Of a stretch of DNA of 33,130 nucleotides, positions 29,314 through 33,130 are shown one piece after another. The DNA is from a virus. The position numbers were made by a program, and so were the translations under genes. The first letter of the stretch is position 1. Every line of letters begins with the position of its first letter. The DNA lies in IMG/VR virus record IMGVR_UViG_3300009152_000125, positions 1 to 33,130 of that record. One strand, 5' to 3'. The notes under the pieces were generated by a model, which saw nothing but the letters and a program-made list of their open reading frames with translations, was not told the origin of the DNA and did not search any database.

Positions 29314-30816
29314 TTGAAATTTCTAGGCCTCAGGCTCTGCGATCACGATTCAAATATCACTTACACTGACGGTCAGACTGTTAGATATTTAAAATCAGAA
29401 AGACTTCATCAAGTGAAGCATCATGGTTATGGTGATTTTCACAGCTGGATGCAAGATGTAAAGCATTGGAATATCGATTTTGATAATTTAGATGCAGCTG
29501 CAATATGTATAGATGCATACCGTGGTAACAATTTGATCGTTAAAGATGATCTCATACATCAAGAGCGTCCTGCTAATTCAAAGATTCTCGATTTTCTTAA
29601 ATGCCCTGTGTATATTGTTGACCACCATTATGCACATGCTCTTAGCGTATGGCCTGCTGTAGATCCTTCCACAATCAAGACACATTTTGTATTTGATGGA
29701 TTCGGTGATTTAGATAAAACGTTCAGTGTATTTGCAGATGGTAGGTATGTAACATACGGCAAGCGACCACAACAAGAATCTTTTGGCATCCTGCTTGCTA
29801 CGTACGGTCGCAAGCTACTCATTGATGGACACTTTAGTGATGTTTGCGGCAAGGTGATGGGTCTCAAGTCCTATGGTGCAGTCAATGAAGCCTTTCTTAG
29901 AGACCACGATGGGTTATCTCTGCTGGAGATAGATAGGATTTTTAATATACAAGCATGGCTACCTTACATGAATACTGTGCATGCTTTTCAAAATGATCGT
30001 GACCGCTTAGCATCCATGCATGCCTGGGTGGAGAAGAAATATGAAGAGTTCTTTCTACAATATGCTAAGCCTGCAGATCGAATTTCTTTCACTGGTGGCG
30101 TGGCACAGAATACTGTTATTAACGGACGACTCAAGAAAATTTTTCCTAATTTGTTCATACCACCCCATACACCAGACGAAGGATTGTCACTTGGATGTGT
30201 AGAGTTCTTGAGACAAAGATACGAACAGCCACATTTTGATAATAGCGGATTTCCATTCTGGCAAGATGATATTGCACCAACTACTCAACCTACAGATGCT
30301 ACCATCAAACGAGTAGCTGAATTGCTCGCTCAAAATAAAATTGTAGGGTGGTTTCAAGGCAAAGGCGAGATTGGTCCTAGAGCACTTGGCAATAGATCTA
30401 TTCTCATGAATGCTACAGTGGCAGGCGGCAAGAATATTATTAACCATAAAGTTAAACACCGTGAACCGTACAGACCATTTGGAGCAAGTGTCTTAGAAGA
30501 GCATAAGGAAGAGTTTTTTGATTGCAATTTTTCTACACCTTATATGTTGCACGTGGTCGATGTGCACAATAAAGTTATACCTGCAGTAACACATGTTGAT
30601 TCAACATGCCGCATTCAAACTGTTGATCAAAAGCATTCCACCTATTACCAGCTAATAGACGGCTTCAGACATCTCACCGGACTACCGTTGGTGTTAAACA
30701 CATCACTCAACATACAAGGTAAACCTATTGCTTCTAAATCTGAAGATGCTATTACTCTATTCAAAGAGAGTGCCATGGATGCACTTTGCATTGGTAATGA
30801 ACTGTTTATAAAATAA
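29314..30816 (+). CDS. Carbamoyltransferase, NodU/CmcH family
   Basis: A 500-residue O-carbamoyltransferase using carbamoyl phosphate and ATP. The N-terminal ASKHA-fold domain has CDHDSN at the start, DHHYAHALS (about residues 107-115, the conserved His set), FDGFGDLD, VMGLKSYG and FTGGVAQNTVING with PHTPDEGLSLG. The C-terminal YrdC-like domain has GKGEIGPRALGNRSI, HREPYRPFGASVL and LVLNTSLNIQGKPI. All main family motifs are present. A longer frame exists upstream, but the homologous start KFLGLRLCDHDSN is the TTG at 29314. Members of this family in phages have been linked to base modification (5-carbamoyloxymethylcytosine). Here the substrate is unknown. Confidence 0.92.
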   Translation: MKFLGLRLCDHDSNITYTDGQTVRYLKSERLHQVKHHGYGDFHSWMQDVKHWNIDFDNLDAAAICIDAYRGNNLIVKDDLIHQERPANSKILDFLKCPVYIVDHHYAHALSVWPAVDPSTIKTHFVFDGFGDLDKTFSVFADGRYVTYGKRPQQESFGILLATYGRKLLIDGHFSDVCGKVMGLKSYGAVNEAFLRDHDGLSLLEIDRIFNIQAWLPYMNTVHAFQNDRDRLASMHAWVEKKYEEFFLQYAKPADRISFTGGVAQNTVINGRLKKIFPNLFIPPHTPDEGLSLGCVEFLRQRYEQPHFDNSGFPFWQDDIAPTTQPTDATIKRVAELLAQNKIVGWFQGKGEIGPRALGNRSILMNATVAGGKNIINHKVKHREPYRPFGASVLEEHKEEFFDCNFSTPYMLHVVDVHNKVIPAVTHVDSTCRIQTVDQKHSTYYQLIDGFRHLTGLPLVLNTSLNIQGKPIASKSEDAITLFKESAMDALCIGNELFIK

Positions 30817-30819
30817 TAG

Positions 30820-30850
30820 TTGCACCATTATAAAAAGCATTTATTATAAT
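30820..30850 (+). promoter_or_regulatory. Possible sigma70-like promoter
   Basis: TTGCAC (30820-30825) and TATTAT (30842-30847) 16 bases apart, or TATAAT at 30845-30850 with a 19-base spacer. It drives the small-gene operon starting at 30862, with GAGG as a weak ribosome site. Confidence 0.4.
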
Positions 30851-30861
30851 AATAGAGGACT

Positions 30862-31023
30862 ATGACAAGTACAATCAAAGTACAGCATGATGCAGAAACT
30901 GATTCTCTTTTCATAGAGCTTCCCGATGACCTTCTCGAGAAGGTTGGGTGGACTATTGGAGACAATATCGAATGGACCGACAACAAAGATGGTTCATTCA
31001 TACTAACAAAGGAGAAAAAATAA
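30862..31023 (+). CDS. AbrB/MazE-like small protein
   Basis: A 53-residue protein whose second half reads ELPDDLLEKVGWTIGDNIEW, then KDGSFILTK, the swapped-hairpin AbrB/MazE layout (P-x-x-x-L-x-x-L-G-x-x-x-G-D-x-x-x-W...I-x-L). Such proteins bind DNA as dimers and serve as regulators or antitoxins. Whether this one does is inference, and no toxin partner of a known family is visible next to it. The stop overlaps the next ATG as TAATG, and this gene begins an operon of small overlapping genes. Confidence 0.6.
   Translation: MTSTIKVQHDAETDSLFIELPDDLLEKVGWTIGDNIEWTDNKDGSFILTKEKK
31008..31014 (+). promoter_or_regulatory. Shine-Dalgarno site
   Basis: AAAGGAG, eight bases before the ATG at 31023. 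It decides that start against an upstream in-frame start at 30948. Confidence 0.65.
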
Positions 31024-31268
31024 TGACAAATCTAAAGAAACAAGAAGTCGCACTCTATACTACAGGCGGAATTGCGGTAACAGCCATGTGCTTAATATCA
31101 GGTAACCCATTGAAATTTCTAGGAATGCTACTGGCTTATGCTGCAGTTGTTGGAACTATGTATGGAGTATACAAAGCGGTTATCTATCTTTTGAATAAGA
31201 TTTACCCTGAAAACAAGACACAAACAAAAGGGGCAACAAAAACATATACGGCCGACTACAAGATATGA
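31023..31268 (+). CDS. 81-residue membrane protein
   Basis: Two membrane helices (about residues 10-27, ALYTTGGIAVTAMCLISG, and about 31-57, FLGMLLAYAAVVGTMYGVY) joined by a very short turn, then a polar, Lys-rich tail. Short N-terminus with several Lys and the basic tail suggest both ends are cytoplasmic. Unknown function. Overlaps the next gene by ATGA. Confidence 0.65.
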   Translation: MTNLKKQEVALYTTGGIAVTAMCLISGNPLKFLGMLLAYAAVVGTMYGVYKAVIYLLNKIYPENKTQTKGATKTYTADYKI

Positions 31269-31501
31269 AATTAGGTTTTGAGATATCACACATACAGAAG
31301 CACCTAAATTCATACATCATACATTTTATTTGTCCAGATATCAGAGTTGGTTATCTAGAGAATCATTACATTGATGAAAAGTGGTTCGGTATAAAGTTCA
31401 CTATTAAGAATGATATTCATTTTGAGCGCTATGACTTTGGGTGGGTTTTTAGTTTTGTAGTTCTTGGCTTTGGAATAAAAATTAATAAAATAGATATATG
31501 A
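31265..31501 (+). CDS. Unknown 78-residue protein
   Basis: A 78-residue aromatic-rich beta protein (IHFICPDIRVGYLENHYIDE broken by an Asp/Arg turn, then EKWFGIKFTIKND) ending in a hydrophobic GWVFSFVVLGFGIKI segment. This ending resembles that of the gene at 32238, so they may be distant paralogues. No family recognised. ATGA overlaps on both sides. Confidence 0.6.
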   Translation: MKLGFEISHIQKHLNSYIIHFICPDIRVGYLENHYIDEKWFGIKFTIKNDIHFERYDFGWVFSFVVLGFGIKINKIDI

Positions 31502-32058
31502 AAAATACAGAAGAAGTAGATCTACGGGTAAAGAGAATAGTAGGTAAATGGTTTGATGAGCCCGTATTCTCGAAAAATAAGTACATAGAGGCATTGTATT
31601 TTTTCTTCTGGAAATGGTACTACAGACTTACTTCTGGGGTTTATTATAAAATTAAGTACGCTACACAGCGTTTGTTCAGAGGATATGATGATCTAGATAT
31701 ATGGAATGCTGCATGGTATATTGCCAGAAAAGCTATTCCTGTCCTCAAGGTAATGAGAGACAGATTTCATGGCACAAGTATCAAATGGCATAGAGAAGAT
31801 AGATTTGGCGATATAGAAGTGCTAACAGCAGATGAAGTGTATGCAGGGTCAAAAGAACCTGGGTATGAAGGTCCAAATGCACTGACGGAAGATGAATGGC
31901 GAACCATTCTTGACGATATCATATTTGCATTTCAATGGCAGATAGATTTTGATTCTCATGATAGGACTGTTAGTGATGAGGAATTCAAAGCAGGCGAAAA
32001 AAGACAAAAGAGAGGCTTGCAGTTGTTTAGCATTTATTATAGAATGCTTTGGGATTGA
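31498..32058 (+). CDS. Conserved marine phage protein, unknown
   Basis: A 186-residue protein. A helical N-terminal part rich in Trp, Tyr and Phe (ALYFFFWKWYYRLTSGVYY, about residues 32-50) precedes the conserved-looking RGYDDLDIWNAAWYIARKAIPVL (broken at RGYDD), an ALTEDEWRTILDDIIFAFQW segment (about 128-147) and a final GLQLFSIYYRMLWD. The same pattern (RGYDDxDxWN...L...DEW...LDxxIxAF...G..LF..YYxxLW) is a recurrent phage protein of unknown function. Acidic turns and aromatic clusters but no catalytic motif. Confidence 0.7.
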   Translation: MKNTEEVDLRVKRIVGKWFDEPVFSKNKYIEALYFFFWKWYYRLTSGVYYKIKYATQRLFRGYDDLDIWNAAWYIARKAIPVLKVMRDRFHGTSIKWHREDRFGDIEVLTADEVYAGSKEPGYEGPNALTEDEWRTILDDIIFAFQWQIDFDSHDRTVSDEEFKAGEKRQKRGLQLFSIYYRMLWD

Positions 32059-32069
32059 TTTGTATTAAA

Positions 32070-32075
32070 AAGGAG
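32070..32075 (+). promoter_or_regulatory. Shine-Dalgarno site, long spacing
   Basis: AAGGAG, 13 bases before the ATG at 32089, longer than the usual 5-9. Confidence 0.45.
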
Positions 32076-32088
32076 ATATATTACACAT

Positions 32089-32241
32089 ATGAACAATAAA
32101 TTTAAAAGTGAGCTCTATAGTATTTTACGCAAGCATGATGTAAATCTTGATGAATGTTATGATATTCTGGATGAAATGTTTTATGAAACATATAACAGTA
32201 GCCGAATGTCTGTGCATGTAACAAAAGGTAATTCTGAATGA
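32089..32241 (+). CDS. Unknown 50-residue protein
   Basis: A 50-residue charged protein (NNKFKSELYSILRKHDVNLD, then ECYDILDEMFYETYN), two helices around a short turn, no motif. It overlaps the next gene by ATGA and has its own ribosome site, which supports it as a gene. Confidence 0.6.
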   Translation: MNNKFKSELYSILRKHDVNLDECYDILDEMFYETYNSSRMSVHVTKGNSE

Positions 32242-32489
32242 TCATACAATTCGGAAAAGGAGATCAGAGTGCATATGGTGCATGGGACAATCACCCTGGA
32301 GTCATTGTCAGCAGACCTTATTTTAAGATAGTGCTGAATAACGGACTGGGATTCTATATCTTAAACGCATTAAGGTTTCATTTATTTCCAAAATTTCATG
32401 GCACATTTCATAAAACATTTTGGGAATTCGGTGTTAGTTTTATTGGATGGACATTTGAAATAATGTGGAACAAGGCATTTAAAGCATGA
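32238..32489 (+). CDS. Unknown 83-residue protein
   Basis: An 83-residue Phe/His/Trp-rich protein. HPGVIVSRPYFKIVLNNGLG and ALRFHLFPKFHGTFHKTFWE precede the hydrophobic end GVSFIGWTFEIMW. It looks related in layout to the product of 31265. No membrane helix long enough to be certain, no family known. ATGA overlaps on both sides. Confidence 0.6.
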   Translation: MIIQFGKGDQSAYGAWDNHPGVIVSRPYFKIVLNNGLGFYILNALRFHLFPKFHGTFHKTFWEFGVSFIGWTFEIMWNKAFKA

Positions 32490-32758
32490 GCGATGTTGAG
32501 TATCAGTTACAACCAGTCAAACCCAAACACTATTCAAGGCGCAAGCGTCAGCGCATGCTTGATGAAACTACATGGCGAGAAAATCCTTTAAAAAATCAAT
32601 GGGTACACAAAGATTATAAATGCTACTACATTGTTATTACAGAGCATACCAAGGGATGCTTTACTGCAACATGTTCAGGCGCGATGGTAGGCAAATTTAC
32701 TACACTTAGCGAAGCCAAGAGCCAATGCCTCAAGTTTTGTGATGATATACAACAATGA
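32486..32758 (+). CDS. Unknown 90-residue protein
   Basis: A 90-residue protein with a basic first half (KPKHYSRRKRQRMLDETTW) followed by a small beta domain (CYYIVITEHTKGCFTATCSG) and a C-terminal helix. Several Cys residues but not in an obvious zinc pattern. The basic arm may bind nucleic acid. Start overlaps the previous stop (ATGA), and its own stop overlaps the start of the 26-codon gene. Confidence 0.6.
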   Translation: MSDVEYQLQPVKPKHYSRRKRQRMLDETTWRENPLKNQWVHKDYKCYYIVITEHTKGCFTATCSGAMVGKFTTLSEAKSQCLKFCDDIQQ

Positions 32759-32835
32759 GTATTTCCTCTATTCTAATTTGTATTGCAGTAATATGCTATG
32801 TACTTTATTTGATTGAGCGGTTTCGACTCAAATAA
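32755..32835 (+). CDS. 26-residue membrane peptide
   Basis: A very short frame, MSISSILICIAVICYVLYLI then ERFRLK: a single membrane helix and a basic end. It is coupled by ATGA to the upstream gene and its 3' end overlaps the convergent gene by 31 bases. The ATGA chain and helix-plus-basic-tail layout make it likely real, but at this size chance cannot be excluded. Confidence 0.4.
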   Translation: MSISSILICIAVICYVLYLIERFRLK

Positions 32836-33089
32836 TCATAACCTCTTCGAACAAGATCTTCCTTTTGTTTGCGCTGTCTTCTCTCAAGAACAGTTACAAA
32901 AGCTGCAATTGAAATAGGGAAAAAGAATCTTAAGAAGAACTGCATATGATCTTCTCTTGTTAAGAGATCAAAGTATTTGGTGTAAACTTCATGAACACCT
33001 AGCAGCGTCATAGACATAGCAGGTGTGAATAAGATCCAGAAAGCTAGATTGTATGTCTTGCTGAAATGTTGCTTTATTTTTTCAACCAC
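32805..33089 (-). CDS. 94-residue membrane protein
   Basis: A 94-residue protein with two hydrophobic segments (AFWILFTPAMSMTLLGVHEV, about residues 16-35, and FFLRFFFPISIAAFVTVL, about 51-68) and a very basic tail (ERRQRKQKEDLVRRGYD). Two helices plus a charged tail could fit a holin, but that is only a possibility. Start is GTG at 33089 because the upstream ATG is out of frame, and a late-type motif lies four bases before it. Confidence 0.6.
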   Translation of the reverse strand: MVEKIKQHFSKTYNLAFWILFTPAMSMTLLGVHEVYTKYFDLLTREDHMQFFLRFFFPISIAAFVTVLERRQRKQKEDLVRRGYDYLSRNRSIK

Positions 33090-33093
33090 CCAT

Positions 33094-33101
33094 TATTTAG
33101 C
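33094..33101 (-). promoter_or_regulatory. Late-type promoter variant
   Basis: GCTAAATA on the minus strand, four bases before the GTG at 33089. It contains the stop codon of the gene entering from the right. Confidence 0.4.
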
Positions 33102-33130
33102 GTGGTGTGGCGTTATCTAGATACTTCTTA
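33097..33130 (-). CDS. C-terminal end of a gene entering from the right edge
   Basis: Only the last ten codons and the stop (KKYLDNATPR then TAA) are visible. It is the one minus-strand frame that stays open to the window edge. Too short to identify. Confidence 0.3.
   Translation of the reverse strand, partial: KKYLDNATPR

Overview
This window is part of the genome of a large, contractile-tailed (T4-like) phage, most likely of marine origin. The diagnostic genes are a portal protein (gp20, running off the left edge), the small clamp-loader subunit (gp62), a tail sheath stabiliser/completion protein (gp15), a 966-residue virion protein of the marine T4-like type, and a series of tail-fibre-like proteins. 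The DNA is AT-rich, genes are packed with many 1-4 base stop/start overlaps, and no integrase, transposase, CRISPR array or rRNA is visible. The host cannot be named from this window. Resemblances are to phages of marine proteobacteria and cyanobacteria, and one exported protein (27778-28074) looks like a proteobacterial family.

Layout. 1-1223 (minus): portal gp20. 1281-3667 (plus): a DUF366-like protein, gp62, a GroES-like co-chaperonin, an SH3-barrel-like protein, an unknown, and a ribosomal protein bS21 homologue. 3701-12368 (plus): gp15 and a run of virion and adhesin genes. 12375-13949 (minus): a three-gene inverted block that includes a fibre with YadA-like head repeats. 13987-20685 (plus): another fibre and a 1918-residue adhesin with LamG, SPRY and seven RCC1 repeats. 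20726-22315 (minus): small membrane proteins, an unknown between them, a GAF-like membrane protein and a short unknown, with a virion-like gene at 22366 (plus). 23340-24510 (minus): small genes. 24593-26071 (plus): early-type genes including a RadA-like ATPase. 26204-28563: short genes on both strands, including an EF-hand/dockerin-like protein and an exported protein. 28637-30816 (plus): an unknown and a NodU/CmcH-type carbamoyltransferase. 30862-32835 (plus): a tightly overlapping operon of eight small genes. 32805 to the end (minus): a membrane protein and the tail of another gene.

Regulation. Two promoter classes can be read directly. About twenty late-type sites (TATAAATA and close variants, as in the T4 late promoter) sit only 4-9 bases before start codons on both strands. 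About ten sigma70-like sites (TTGA-type -35, spacer nearly always 16, TATAAT or CATAAT -10) serve the non-structural genes, and most of these also lie 6-9 bases before a start codon. The geometry implies that many first genes of transcription units are made as leaderless or nearly leaderless mRNAs. Clear Shine-Dalgarno sites are seen at only a few genes (25778, 31023, 32089). The phage also encodes a bS21 homologue, a ribosomal protein that sits next to the anti-Shine-Dalgarno region of 16S rRNA. I regard the possible link between these two facts as the most interesting hypothesis in the window.

All family names come from reading motifs by eye. No database search was run. Genes called unknown have no function I can support.
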